Of a stretch of DNA of 64,000 nt, positions 15,459-25,321 are shown piece by piece (the first letter of the stretch is position 1; every line of letters begins with the position of its first letter). Under the pieces are notes generated by a model. The model was not told where the DNA came from, made no database searches, and was given only the letters and a program-made list of their open reading frames with translations. A program made the translations under genes and the position numbers. The DNA lies in assembly GCA_037045185.1 (NCBI GenBank), contig JBAOHQ010000004.1, forward strand, positions 744,001 through 808,000, read 5' to 3'. The stretch is from JAKOUY01 sp037045185 (GTDB taxonomy: Bacteria > Actinomycetota > Acidimicrobiia > Acidimicrobiales > Ilumatobacteraceae).

Positions 15459-15833
15459 TCAGGAGGATCGAGTGAGTTCGGCGGGCGACTTTCGGATCAC
15501 CACGCGGCAACCGTCAACCAAGAACGAGTCGACCACCGACGTCAACAGCGTATGGGCGATGAGGTCAGGTTCTTCCGGTGCGCGACCGTCCTCGTGGGCG
15601 ACCTCGACTTCCAGCCCTCCCGCGACAACGTCGAAGGCGACCGAAATCCGCCCACCAGCCGCAGGGTCGAAGAGGGAGAACACTTCGGTCAACGCCAACC
15701 GCAAGTCATCGATCTCGTCCAGAGAACACCCGGCGTCGGCGCCGAGACACGCCACCATGACGCGCAGGGTGGAGGCGAACTCCGGGGCGGACGGCACCGT
15801 CATCGTCACGCGGGTATCTGGCGAATCCGTCAC
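15459..15833 (-). CDS. RsbW-like ATPase-fold protein with degenerate active site
   Basis: A 124-residue protein with the GHKL/HATPase fold of anti-sigma kinases: ASTLRVMVACLGADAGCSLD, then EIDDLRLALTEVFSLFDP. The N-box of active RsbW proteins (E..xN) keeps Glu but has Leu for the metal-binding Asn, and the DxGxG box is replaced by HEDGRAPEE. It probably binds partners without kinase activity. It starts at GTG 15833, 37 bases after the sigma gene, and is presumably its co-transcribed partner. Confidence 0.75.
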   Translation of the reverse strand: MTDSPDTRVTMTVPSAPEFASTLRVMVACLGADAGCSLDEIDDLRLALTEVFSLFDPAAGGRISVAFDVVAGGLEVEVAHEDGRAPEEPDLIAHTLLTSVVDSFLVDGCRVVIRKSPAELTRSS

Positions 15834-15870
15834 GGATCGATCCTAAGCCTCGAACCGACGCCGGTGATCA

Positions 15871-16639
15871 TCACTCGCCGTCACCCGCGAGGGCGCGCAT
15901 CCGCTCGAACGACGCCTTCAGCAGACGGGAGACGTGCATCTGCGAGATGCCGACGATCTCGGCGATCTCGGCCTGCGACTTCTCGGCGAAGAACCGCAGT
16001 TCTACGATCTGTCGTTCTCGCTCCGGCAGCCGGCTCATCAGGGTTTCGAGCAGGATGGTGTCGGTCACCGCATCACGATCGTCTCCGCCGTCCAGTATCT
16101 CGTCGTGGGCACGCCCCGTCGCGGACGGTGTATTGATCGAGGACGCGCTCTTGGCCGAGCCCACCGACATCGCCCGTAACACGTCATCGGCGCTCACCTC
16201 GAGTTGTTGAGCGATCTCGTCAACCGACGGCGAGCGGCCCAGACGCTGCGACAAGGCGTCGATTGCTGCGGTCACCGTGGCGTAGAGCTCTTTTCGCGGA
16301 CCTGGGAACGCGAACCGACCACGTCGTATCTCGGAAGAATCGTTTGACTTCCCCCTCGATGGTGGCGCCGGCGAAGGCAGTGAATGCATGGCCCAGCGAC
16401 GGGTCGAAACGGTCCACCGCCTTGATCAGACCGACCATCGCCGCTTGGCGAACGTCTTCGGCGGAACGAGCCCCGCTATAGCGGCGGGCAATGAACGAAG
16501 CGAATCCCATGTGCGCCTCAACGATCCGGTTCCGAGCCCGGCGGTCGCCCTCTCGGGCGCGAAGGAACTCCTCGGTCAGATCCGGATGCTGATCGCTCAC
16601 TGCAGTGCTGTCATCGGGTGTCCCGCCAAACACTTGCAC
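15871..16639 (-). CDS. SigB/SigF-family sigma factor, frame broken by one base
   Basis: General-stress sigma factor of about 255 residues once one base is removed near 16296. The upstream frame carries region 2 (RIVEAHMGFASFIARRYSG, then AMVGLIKAVDRFDPS and EGEVKRFFRDTTWSVRVPR); the downstream frame carries region 3 (KELYATVTAAIDALSQRLGR) and region 4 (RLPERERQIVELRFF, EIAEIVGISQMHVSRLL). The join falls exactly at RVPRSRKELY, a conserved point. Total length is 3n+1. Four SigB-type promoters nearby are its likely targets, one being that of its own operon. Confidence 0.88.
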
Positions 16640-16688
16640 ACCATCGCCGGGCGACGGCGCCTCCTACCCGATCATCCCCCGAAGAGAA

Positions 16689-17130
16689 CTATGTATCCGC
16701 CGTATCGAGCGTTGCGGTGATGGTGAGGGTGTCGCCGCCGCCATCCAGACCTACCCGCCGAGCGAGGGACGCGACGATGGCCAATCCTCTGCCTCGGGGG
16801 GTCGACGCTGACGGCGCCTCCCACGGACAGCGGCGGGAGCTGATCCACTCGCCCCCGACTCGTGAGAGCGATCTCGACGTCTGCGCCGATGATCCGGATC
16901 GACACCCGGAACGGCGCTCCCGGCGCGGCTTCGACCGCGTTTGCGGCGAGTTCGCTCACCACCAAGCTGGCGCGTTGACGGACAGACTCCTCGAGGCCGG
17001 CGCCGCCCAACCATACCGACGCGGCTCGGCGGACCTCGCCGATGCTCTTCGGCGCACCGTCACACGTCTTCTCAAAGCGCTGCGTCCGCAGGGGATGTAC
17101 GTCAGGCGTGGAAGCGTCGTCATGGGGCAT
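16689..17130 (-). CDS. rsbW: RsbW-type anti-sigma kinase, frame broken at a six-base run
   Basis: Serine kinase/anti-sigma factor holding the stress sigma factor inactive. The N-box VVSELAANAVEAA has both Glu and Asn. After DPP the published frame becomes nonsense; removing one base of the six-G run at 16796-16801 restores RGRGLAIVASLARRVGLDGG, the G2 box, and TLTITATLDTADT with a stop at 16689. Corrected length is about 146 residues. It lies 50 bases before the sigma gene, downstream of GTTT-N16-GGGTAC. Confidence 0.88.
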
Positions 17131-17153
17131 CAGGCGGTCCGATCGGTGGCCTC

Positions 17154-17179
17154 GTACCCAGCGCCACTGCTCGTCAAAC
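17154..17179 (-). promoter_or_regulatory. SigB/SigF-type promoter of the rsbW-sigma operon
   Basis: On the minus strand: GTTT (17179-17176), 16-base spacer, GGGTAC (17159-17154). The start of rsbW is 24 bases downstream. This would give positive autoregulation of the anti-sigma and sigma genes. Confidence 0.62.
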
Positions 17180-17187
17180 AGCGTTCT

Positions 17188-18299
17188 TCAGTCGGATCCT
17201 GTCAACGACAGAATGGCGATGTCATCGGCCGCCTCATCCCAGGTCCCGGGAAGCGCGCGCAGAACCGTCTCGATCAAGGCAGCGGGGTCCTCGTCCCAGG
17301 AGATCATCCCGGCCAGACGGTCGTGCTCGAGCCCGCGGGCGGACGGTGTCGGTCAGCCCGTCGGTGTAGCAGAACAACAACTCGCCGCGCCGAAGGGTGA
17401 ACTCCTGCGACGGCCAGGCTTCGGGGCACAGTCGCGAGCCCAGCAACGGCCCAGTGAGCGCTACGGTTTCCGTCCGATTCGGCGCCACCAGGAACGGGGC
17501 GGGGTGACCGGCGGAGCTGACGGTGACCCGGAGACCGTCGGTATGCTGTTCGGCGATTCCGAACAGCGCAGTGCAAAGATGCCCGTCTCCCTGGGTCAGC
17601 AAGCTGTCGTGGAGGAGTCTCAGCGCCTGTGGGGGATCGGCGCGTTGCACGGCGGCGGCCCGAAGGGTGTATCGGGCGAGCGCTGTCGCCGCGACGGCGT
17701 CGATGTCGTGGCCGGCGATGTCCCCGATGAAGAAGGTAGATTCGTCTCCGACCTCGACGACGTCAAAGAAGTCGCCTCCGACGATGGCCCGCCCTCCACG
17801 CGGCGCGGTACCACGTCGCGTACTCCACCTTGGCCGTGCGAGTCGCGTGGCTCGGAAGGAACGCCTGCTGCAGCACTCGCAAGCGGGCACGAACCTCGTC
17901 GTCCGCGTTGTGCTCGGCCGTGATGTCGGCGAACAGGGTCAATGCGCCACGCTCGCCGTCGAGATCCACTGGATACGAGTCGACCAGAAGCCAGCGCACC
18001 GCATGTGTGGGCGTTCTCACTCCCATGATCACGCCGCGCTGCTCCTGTCCGGTTTGCACGCAGCGCATTGCTGGGTGACGCTCCCCGGGGAACGGTTGCA
18101 GCTGCGTGTCGACCGCCATCCACGATGGGTCGGTCGAAGTACGGCCGAGCAACTGGTCCGACGTCAGATCCAACACGGCGAGGGCCGAAGCGTTGAACAT
18201 CAGGATCGATCCGTCCACGCCTTGAACCACGACTCCGTCGGCCATCCGGTCCACCACGATCTGGGAGAGTGTCGCATCAAGCTGGTGGTGAACCGGCAT
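17188..18299 (-). CDS. rsbU: RsbU-type PP2C phosphatase with PAS domain, frame broken twice
   Basis: Phosphatase that reactivates the anti-anti-sigma factor. The first frame holds a PAS sensor domain (MADGVVVQGVDGSILMFNAS). The second holds the SpoIIE/PP2C core: IVGGDFFDVVEVGDE, FIGDIAGHDIDA (metal-binding Asp residues), VSSAGHPAPF, LLFCYTDGLTDT. The last frame ends with DEAADDIAILSLTGSD. Breaks near 17795 and 17338 are each repaired by removing one base; total length is 3n+2, as expected for two insertions. ATG 18299 is preferred over ATG 18383. Confidence 0.87.
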
Positions 18300-18312
18300 C
18301 GGCGGCAGCGTA

Positions 18313-18331
18313 CCGCCAACGCAGTTGGCGG
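18313..18331. promoter_or_regulatory. Perfect inverted repeat between rsbU and rsbV
   Basis: CCGCCAAC GCA GTTGGCGG, 8-base arms, just upstream of rsbU and of the divergent STAS gene. Candidate operator; no regulator can be assigned. Confidence 0.4.
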
Positions 18332-18382
18332 CCATAGACTCCGGAACCCGTGGCCTGTTCGGGCCGTTGCGATGGGAAGACA

Positions 18383-18697
18383 TTGGAACAGTTGACAGTC
18401 ACCATTGACCTCACCGACGCCACCAGCTCCCGGCTCAGCGCAACCGGCGAGATCGACGCGGCGTCCTGCTCGGTGCTCGACTCCGCTCTCTTCGAGGCGA
18501 TGGCTGCTGGTTGCACCAACGTGGGCGTCGACATGTCCGGCGTCGAGTTCATGGACTCGTCCGGCATTCGTGTCCTGGTCCGCTACGGCGAGCGGCTACG
18601 AGAGATCGGCGGCCGGCTGACGCTGTCGGCCGTCAGTCGGCCCGTGGAGCAGGTGCTGCAACTGACCGGACTCCTCGCTTTGTTGACCGAGGACTGA
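18383..18697 (+). CDS. rsbV: Anti-anti-sigma factor (STAS domain)
   Basis: A 104-residue STAS protein with the canonical phospho-acceptor motif FMDSSGIRVLV. Dephosphorylated by the RsbU-type phosphatase it would bind the anti-sigma kinase and free the sigma factor. The start is uncertain: TTG 18383 lies just after a GGGAAG ribosome site and gives normal RsbV length; GTG 18350 is also open. It is transcribed divergently from rsbU. Confidence 0.88.
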   Translation: MEQLTVTIDLTDATSSRLSATGEIDAASCSVLDSALFEAMAAGCTNVGVDMSGVEFMDSSGIRVLVRYGERLREIGGRLTLSAVSRPVEQVLQLTGLLALLTED

Positions 18698-18971
18698 CTT
18701 CGCCACCCTCGGACGTCGGAGTCGCGTCGACCTGGCGAATCGTGTTCGAGCCCGCCGACGACGGGGGCCACCGAGGATCTCGACCCGGTGACCACCGACC
18801 AGTTGGCGCGACAGACGACGACCCGGAGATGTATCACTGGTTCGTGCGAGCTCACCTGATGGGCGCGGCCGGCACCGTCGTCAACGCGGGGTCTCGACGG
18901 AGATGGCTGCCGCCGGAGCGGGCGCGAAGCAGCAGCCGAGCTGACTGCGCGACCTGTTCGAGGCTGTCGGG

Positions 18972-19526
18972 TCAGGGGCGGCGGCCGATGAAGGCAAGAA
19001 GCCTGGTCTGCGGGTCGGCATCGTGGGCGACGTCCACACGCGGCCCGTAGTGACCGCTTTGGCGCAGCGCCTCGTCCATCGGCAGCATGCCATCCAGCAT
19101 TGCCGCACACCGCTCGCCATCGAGCGTGTCGTCCTGGCCGGTGGCTCGGGCGAGATCCCAGCGGTGTAGGAACACGTCGCCCGTGTAGATCATGCTGATC
19201 ACGTCCTCCATCGCCATCGAACCCAGGTGCGGGAACTCGTGGACCTGCTGGGCGGCGAACGGGTCATCCAGCAAGGCCTGCACCGCGTCGGTCTGCGTCT
19301 GCCATGCGCCGGCGGGATCGTCGTCCACGGAGGGACCCGCCGGCAAGGTGAGACCGGTGGAGGCGTGCAGGAACGCCGGGAACCATTGGAGGAGATGCCG
19401 GACCACGTCTCGTGCGGTCCACCCCTCTGGTGGGGCGGGGTGCCCCCACACGTCGGGGGTCACGCCCTCCACCGTCGCGGTGAACTCTCCGGCGATTCGG
19501 CGGTGCTCCTGCGCGGGACCACTCAC
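18972..19526 (-). CDS. TIGR03086-type DinB-fold protein
   Basis: A 184-residue protein of the DinB/mycothiol-dependent maleylpyruvate isomerase superfamily, actinobacterial TIGR03086 type. GWTARDVVRHLLQWFPAFL holds one metal-ligand His; DVFLHRWDLARATGQDD holds the other. Metal-dependent transfer or isomerisation with mycothiol is the family idea; the actual substrate is unknown. It overlaps the upstream SRPBCC gene by GTGA, so it belongs to the ArsR operon. The 275 bases between it and rsbV hold nothing recognisable. Confidence 0.85.
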   Translation of the reverse strand: MSGPAQEHRRIAGEFTATVEGVTPDVWGHPAPPEGWTARDVVRHLLQWFPAFLHASTGLTLPAGPSVDDDPAGAWQTQTDAVQALLDDPFAAQQVHEFPHLGSMAMEDVISMIYTGDVFLHRWDLARATGQDDTLDGERCAAMLDGMLPMDEALRQSGHYGPRVDVAHDADPQTRLLAFIGRRP

Positions 19527-20005
19527 CGGTCCGCCTCCAGCAGCGCGTCGAGCTTGACGTACCCCTGCTCCACGCCAGTCTCCATGCCACTGGCCAGGAA
19601 CTGGTCACGGCCCTCGAAGCTGTCGACCAACGACTGGGCGTGCAGACGGCACCGACCGTCGCCGAGGTCCTCGATGCGCAGCGTCTCGAGGGCGACGCCC
19701 TCTGGGTAGCCGTCGTAGGTGAACGTCTGCACGATGCGGTCGTCGCCGACATCGTGGAAGCTCCCGTGGAATCCGAACTCCTCGCCGTCACGCCGGAGGC
19801 GGTACCTCCACCGGCCGCCCGTCGTCGCGTCCCAGGCGAGGATCTCCACCGCCATGCCGTCGGGGCCCACCCATCGTGCGAACAGGTCGGGATCGGTGTG
19901 GGCTCGCATCAACTGCCCGACGGTGCCGTCGAAGTCTCGGGTGATGCGAACCATGGGGACGGTCGGGTCGGCCTCGATGGTCGTGCGGTAGCGGTGGTGG
20001 CTCAT
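19523..20005 (-). CDS. SRPBCC/AHSA1-family protein
   Basis: A 160-residue START-like (AHSA1) domain: VRITRDFDGTVGQLMRAHTD, FARWVGPDGMAVEI, WDATTGGRWRYRL, and a GMETGVEQGYVKLDALL final helix. Such proteins are often encoded directly after an ArsR regulator, as here, and are thought to bind a hydrophobic ligand. It overlaps the ArsR gene by ATGA and the TIGR03086 gene by GTGA. Confidence 0.88.
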   Translation of the reverse strand: MSHHRYRTTIEADPTVPMVRITRDFDGTVGQLMRAHTDPDLFARWVGPDGMAVEILAWDATTGGRWRYRLRRDGEEFGFHGSFHDVGDDRIVQTFTYDGYPEGVALETLRIEDLGDGRCRLHAQSLVDSFEGRDQFLASGMETGVEQGYVKLDALLEADR

Positions 20006-20379
20006 GATGCTGCTCCTCGTCGGGTCGTGGGTCGTCTGGCCGTGTCACGGGCGTTGAGCTGTGCCAGGACGGCGTCGAGGCGGTCGAACCGCGCCTCCGC
20101 CTGGCGGCGATAGCGCTCGATCCACGTGGTCATCAGGTCGAAGACCTCAGCCTCGAGGTGACACTGGCGCCGTTGGGCATCCTTCGACTTGCTGACCAGG
20201 CCGGCGTCGGTCAGCACCCTGATGTGCTTGGAGACCGCCTGCATCGAGACCCCGTAGGGATCCGCCAGCTCGCCGACGGTGGCGTCGCCCGCGGCAAGCC
20301 GGGTCACCATGTCACGCCGCGTCGGATCGGCGAGAGCGGCGAAGACTCGCGACAGTGGATCATCGGCCAACCGGGACAC
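20002..20379 (-). CDS. ArsR-family transcriptional regulator
   Basis: A 125-residue winged-helix repressor: DPTRRDMVTRLAAGDATVGE, then YGVSMQAVSKHIRVLTDAGL forms the recognition helix. No metal-binding Cys motif is present, so it is of the SRPBCC-associated type rather than a metal sensor. It begins at GTG 20379; two TCAAC...GTTGA palindromes lie just upstream, giving clear autoregulation sites. Confidence 0.92.
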   Translation of the reverse strand: MSRLADDPLSRVFAALADPTRRDMVTRLAAGDATVGELADPYGVSMQAVSKHIRVLTDAGLVSKSKDAQRRQCHLEAEVFDLMTTWIERYRRQAEARFDRLDAVLAQLNARDTARRPTTRRGAAS

Positions 20380-20385
20380 TCCTTC

Positions 20386-20401
20386 TCAACTCATTGGTTG
20401 A
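20386..20401. promoter_or_regulatory. ArsR operator half-palindrome (proximal)
   Basis: TCAAC TCATTG GTTGA, 5-base arms, 7 bases upstream of the ArsR start codon. It shares the TCAAC/GTTGA half-sites with the stronger distal palindrome. Confidence 0.6.
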
Positions 20402-20425
20402 GGAGAAGTGTGCACCATCGCATCG

Positions 20426-20453
20426 CCATTGTCAACCACATGGTTGACAATGG
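20426..20453. promoter_or_regulatory. ArsR operator, 13-base perfect palindrome (distal)
   Basis: CCATTGTCAACCA at 20426-20438 and TGGTTGACAATGG at 20441-20453 are perfectly complementary around a CA centre. A palindrome of this length just before an ArsR gene is most simply its operator. Confidence 0.75.
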
Positions 20454-20477
20454 ATGGTGCGAGGGGCGCCAGAACCG

Positions 20478-21755
20478 TCAGCGCGCTGGGGCGCGGCGAC
20501 GGCTGCGGCTGCGTGACCGTGGGCGGCCGGAGCGCTGCGGGTCAGCTGCTCGCTCGGCCGGGCGCGGGGTGTGCACCCGGGTGGTGACTCGAGCGCCCGG
20601 GGCGATCTCGGCCAGCAGTGGGTGGCCGGCCGAGACCCGGGTGGTGGTGGGTGTCACGCCTGCCTGGCGGGTGAGCTTGCGCACGTCCTGGACCTGTTCG
20701 TTGGTCATCATCGTGACCACGGTTCCCGACGCGCCGGCCCGGGCGGTGCGCCCGGAGCGATGCAGGTAGGCCTTGTGCTCGACCGGTGGGTCGGCGTGGA
20801 TCACTAGGCGGACGTCGTCCACGTGGATGCCCCGAGCGGCGATGTCGGTGGCGACCAGTGTCTGCGCAGCACCACTGTGGAAGGCGTCCATGGCCTGCTG
20901 GCGGGCGCTCTGCGACAGGTTGCCGTGGAGCTCCACCGAGCGCACGCCCTCGGCGTTCAGCAGGCGGGCCAGGCGCTTGGCGCGGTGCTTGGTCCGGGTG
21001 AACACGATGGTCCGTCCGGGCGCCGAGGTCAGGTCCACCAGCACCTTGAGGTGCCCGTCGGTGTCCACGTGCAACACGTGATGGGTCATCTCCGCCACCG
21101 GCGACTGCGCCGAGTCGGCCTCATGGATCACCGGCTCGTGCAGGTAGCGGCGCACCAGTTGGTCCACGGCGTTGTCCAGCGTTGCCGAGAACAGCATGCG
21201 CTGACCAGAGGAAGGAGTGCGGTCGAGGATCCGCTTGACCCCGGGCAGGAAGCCGAGATCGGCCATGTGGTCGGCCTCGTCCAGCACGGTGATCTCCACC
21301 GCGTCGAGCTTGGCGTGACCCTGGCCGATGAGGTCCTCCAGCCGGCCTGGGCAGGCGACGACGATGTCGACACCGGCGCGCAGCGCGGCAACCTGTGGCT
21401 GCTGGCCCACGCCACCGAACACGGTGCGAGTGGTCAGCCGGTATGCGGCAGCGAGCGGGGCGATGGCCTGCTCGACCTGCACCGCCAGCTCACGGGTGGG
21501 TACCAGGATGAGGGCTCGTGGTCGCTTGGGCTGGCGGCGGGCGGTGCTGGCGCCGAGGCGGGCCACCAGCGGGACGGCGAAGCCATAGGTCTTGCCAGAG
21601 CCGGTGCGCCCGCGCCCGAGGACGTCACGTCCGGCGAGCGAGTCGGGCAGGGTGGCCGTCTGGATGGGTGTTGGCACGGTGATCTGCCGCGCGGCAAGCA
21701 CGGCGACGAGGGGCGCAGGGACGCCCAGGGCAGCAAAGGTGGTGTCGATCGACAC
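20478..21755 (-). CDS. DEAD-box RNA helicase
   Basis: A 425-residue ATP-dependent RNA helicase of the RhlE/DeaD type. Motifs in order: PTPIQ (Q motif), GRTGSGKT (I), PTRELA (Ia), DEAD (II), SAT (III), FTRTKHRA (IV), ATDIAARG (V), HRSGRTARAG (VI), then an Arg/Ser-rich tail. GTG 21755 is chosen because GGAG precedes it; the longer open frame upstream has no helicase sequence. Cold- or stress-related RNA remodelling or ribosome assembly is likely. Confidence 0.93.
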   Translation of the reverse strand: MSIDTTFAALGVPAPLVAVLAARQITVPTPIQTATLPDSLAGRDVLGRGRTGSGKTYGFAVPLVARLGASTARRQPKRPRALILVPTRELAVQVEQAIAPLAAAYRLTTRTVFGGVGQQPQVAALRAGVDIVVACPGRLEDLIGQGHAKLDAVEITVLDEADHMADLGFLPGVKRILDRTPSSGQRMLFSATLDNAVDQLVRRYLHEPVIHEADSAQSPVAEMTHHVLHVDTDGHLKVLVDLTSAPGRTIVFTRTKHRAKRLARLLNAEGVRSVELHGNLSQSARQQAMDAFHSGAAQTLVATDIAARGIHVDDVRLVIHADPPVEHKAYLHRSGRTARAGASGTVVTMMTNEQVQDVRKLTRQAGVTPTTTRVSAGHPLLAEIAPGARVTTRVHTPRPAERAADPQRSGRPRSRSRSRRRAPAR

Positions 21756-21779
21756 GGAGGAACTCCAAATGGGAAGGGG

Positions 21780-21801
21780 CGCTCCGGTTGGTTCCGGAGC
21801 G
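21780..21801. promoter_or_regulatory. Hairpin in the helicase 5' leader
   Basis: CGCTCCGG TTGGTT CCGGAGCG, 8-base perfect stem, 25 bases upstream of the helicase start. Structured leaders are common for DEAD-box genes; it could limit translation or serve for autoregulation. Confidence 0.4.
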
Positions 21802-21959
21802 TGATGCGGTCGGTTCTGCCCGGCGCGTAGCGGAGCGGGGGCTCCGATGCACGGCGCGGTGGCATCGGCATCAACGGAAGGCTTTCCGAGGCAGAACAGA
21901 GCGGAAGGCCCGACCACCCTACCGGCAGAACAGGCGTTCCGGTCGGTAGCGTGCCGCCC

Positions 21960-22409
21960 ATGACGACACTTGATGGCGAGTACGTTCCTGGTCCCTCCGC
22001 GTGGGTCAACGATCAGGTGGCGGCCTACGAACGCAGCGGTGGCCGTGAGGCCAACACCTTGCTGGACACCGGCATCCCCGTGGTCATCGTGACCATGCGC
22101 GGGGCCACCTCGGGCAAGCTGCGCAAGATCGCCCTGATGCGCGTCGAGCACGAGGGTGAATACGCGCTGGTGGCCTCCAAGGGCGGCGCCCCCGACCACC
22201 CGGCCTGGTACCACAACCTCACCGCTCACCCCGACGAGGTTCTGGTGCAGGACGGCCCGGCGCCCTTCGCCGTGCGGGTGCGCGAGGTGGACGGCGACGA
22301 GCGCGCCGCCTGGTGGGACCGGGCGGTGGCGGTGTACGCCCCGTACGCCGACTACCAGGCCAACACCGACCGGCTGATCCCGGTGCTGGTGGCGTCGCCC
22401 ACCGGCTGA
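21960..22409 (+). CDS. F420-type nitroreductase (Ddn-like, DUF385)
   Basis: A 149-residue split-barrel protein of the deazaflavin(F420)-dependent nitroreductase family. Key block: IVTMRGATSGKLRKIALMRV, then LVASKGGAPDHPAWYHNL and PFAVRVREVDGDERAAWWD. Family members reduce quinones or nitroaromatics with F420H2. ATG 21960 is preferred to GTG 21951. It converges with the acyl-CoA dehydrogenase gene. Confidence 0.92.
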   Translation: MTTLDGEYVPGPSAWVNDQVAAYERSGGREANTLLDTGIPVVIVTMRGATSGKLRKIALMRVEHEGEYALVASKGGAPDHPAWYHNLTAHPDEVLVQDGPAPFAVRVREVDGDERAAWWDRAVAVYAPYADYQANTDRLIPVLVASPTG

Positions 22410-22435
22410 CCGCTGACACCCGCCGAACCGGCCGG

Positions 22436-23672
<1,237 letters not shown>

Positions 23673-23701
23673 CGTTGCTCCTCGTCACTACTGTCTCGCA
23701 G

Positions 23702-25276
23702 GTGACCTCGCCGCTCCACGACCAACCCCTGCTCCCGCATCTTGTCATCCGTAGCCTCACGGCCCACGAGGACGAGCCGTGCATCTTCCTGGCCGGGCGC
23801 GTCGCCACCTACGCCGAGATCCGCCGGCGCACCAGCCAACTCATCCAGGCCCAGCGATCCCGCGGCGTCCAGCGCGGTACCCGGCTTGCCGTGCTGTCGA
23901 AGAACCGCCCGGAGGTGCTGACCAACCTCACCGCCTCGCTGATCAACGGCTGCGTCGTCACGCCGCTGCACCCGCTCGGCTCGCTGCACGACCACGCCTA
24001 CGTGATCGGCGACGCCGAGATCGACTGCCTGGTGTTCGACGCCGAGCACTTCACCGAGCGCGCCCGCGAGCTGCGCGAGCAGTATCCCGGGCTCACCCTG
24101 CTGGGCTTCGGACCCACCGACGTGGGCGAGGACTACCTGGCGCTGGCCGACCAGTTCGAGCCCCGTCCGCTGGAGGCGCCGGATGTCAACCCTGAGGATC
24201 TGTGCACGATCGTCTACACCGGTGGCACCACCGGCCGGCCCAAGGGCGTGCTGATGACACACCGCGTCTGGGCGGCGATGACCTGGATCCAGATGGCCGA
24301 ATGGGAGTTCCCCGAGGAGTTGCGCATCGCCGTCGCCACCCCGCTGTCGCACGCGGCGATGTCGTTGGTGGCGCCCGTGCTCCTGTCCGGCGGGGCGTTC
24401 TACGTGATGGAGACCTTCACCCCGGACGGCTTCTACGATCTGGTCGAGGAACACCGCATCACCTGCACGCTCGTCGTCCCCGTCATGCTCTACGCCCTGC
24501 AGGGGCACCCGCGGTACGCCTCGGCGGACATGTCGTCGATGCGCACGATCTTCTACGGCGCCTCCCCGATGAGCCCGGCGAAGCTGATCCAGGCCATCGA
24601 ACATTGGGGCCCGATCTTCTTCCAGTTCTACGGGCAGACCGAAGCGCCGATGGTGCTCACCCACCTGAAGAAGACCGAGCACGACCTGTCCCATCCCGAG
24701 CGGCTGTCGTCGTGCGGCCGCCCGGTGCCGTGGATGCACGTCGCCCTGCTCGACTCGCAGAACCGCCCCGTCGGCCCCGGCCAGTCCGGCGAGATCTGCG
24801 CCCGCGGGCCGCTGGTCATGAACGGCTACAAGGATCTCCCGGCCGAGACGGCCGAGGCCCTGTCTGGGGACTGGCTGCACACTGGCGATGTCGGGCGGTT
24901 CGACGACGAGGGCTACCTGTACATCGTCGATCGCACCAAGGACATGGTGATCACCGGCGGGTTCAACGTGTTCCCGCGCGAGGTGGAAGACGTGCTGACC
25001 ACTCATCCGGCCGTCGGCATGGTGATGGTCATCGGGGTCCCCGACCCGAAGTGGGGGGAGGCCGTGAAGGCCGTCGTCGTGCTCCAGCCGGGTCACGCGC
25101 CATCGGACACGCTGACCGGCGAACTGCAGCAACTCGTCAAGGGCGCCAAGGGCGCCCAGCAGGCGCCCAAGTCGATCGACTACGTCGACGCCCTACCGCT
25201 CACGCCTGTCGGCAAGCCCGACAAGAAGGCCGTGCGCGCCCGGTACTGGAGCGGCAGCGACCGGGCCGTGTCGTAG
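23702..25276 (+). CDS. AMP-dependent acyl-CoA ligase
   Basis: ANL-family enzyme forming acyl-AMP and then acyl-CoA, 524 residues. The ATP loop is IVYTGGTTGRPKG; later motifs are YGQTEAPM, LHTGDVGRFDDEGYLYIVDR and the C-terminal lysine in PVGKPDKKAVR. GTG 23702 gives MTSPLHDQP as N terminus. Its stop codon forms the loop of a 17-base hairpin. It probably works with the divergent acyl-CoA dehydrogenase and the neighbouring Liv-type importer on a carboxylic acid; the substrate is not defined. Confidence 0.92.
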   Translation: MTSPLHDQPLLPHLVIRSLTAHEDEPCIFLAGRVATYAEIRRRTSQLIQAQRSRGVQRGTRLAVLSKNRPEVLTNLTASLINGCVVTPLHPLGSLHDHAYVIGDAEIDCLVFDAEHFTERARELREQYPGLTLLGFGPTDVGEDYLALADQFEPRPLEAPDVNPEDLCTIVYTGGTTGRPKGVLMTHRVWAAMTWIQMAEWEFPEELRIAVATPLSHAAMSLVAPVLLSGGAFYVMETFTPDGFYDLVEEHRITCTLVVPVMLYALQGHPRYASADMSSMRTIFYGASPMSPAKLIQAIEHWGPIFFQFYGQTEAPMVLTHLKKTEHDLSHPERLSSCGRPVPWMHVALLDSQNRPVGPGQSGEICARGPLVMNGYKDLPAETAEALSGDWLHTGDVGRFDDEGYLYIVDRTKDMVITGGFNVFPREVEDVLTTHPAVGMVMVIGVPDPKWGEAVKAVVVLQPGHAPSDTLTGELQQLVKGAKGAQQAPKSIDYVDALPLTPVGKPDKKAVRARYWSGSDRAVS

Positions 25277-25298
25277 GGAACCGACACGGCCCGGTCGC
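25257..25298. terminator. Bidirectional hairpin between convergent genes
   Basis: GCGACCGGGCCGTGTCG (25257-25273) and CGACACGGCCCGGTCGC (25282-25298) form a perfect 17-base stem; the 8-base loop contains the ligase stop codon. The hairpin lies between convergent genes. No T run follows, as is usual in high-G+C actinobacteria. Confidence 0.8.
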
Positions 25299-25321
25299 TG
25301 CCGATCACCAGGACGGCGTGT

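Noticed and set aside
16220..16389. Programmed frameshifting in the sigma gene
   Set aside because: No slippery heptamer with downstream structure is evident, and identical +1 breaks occur in unrelated genes across the window.
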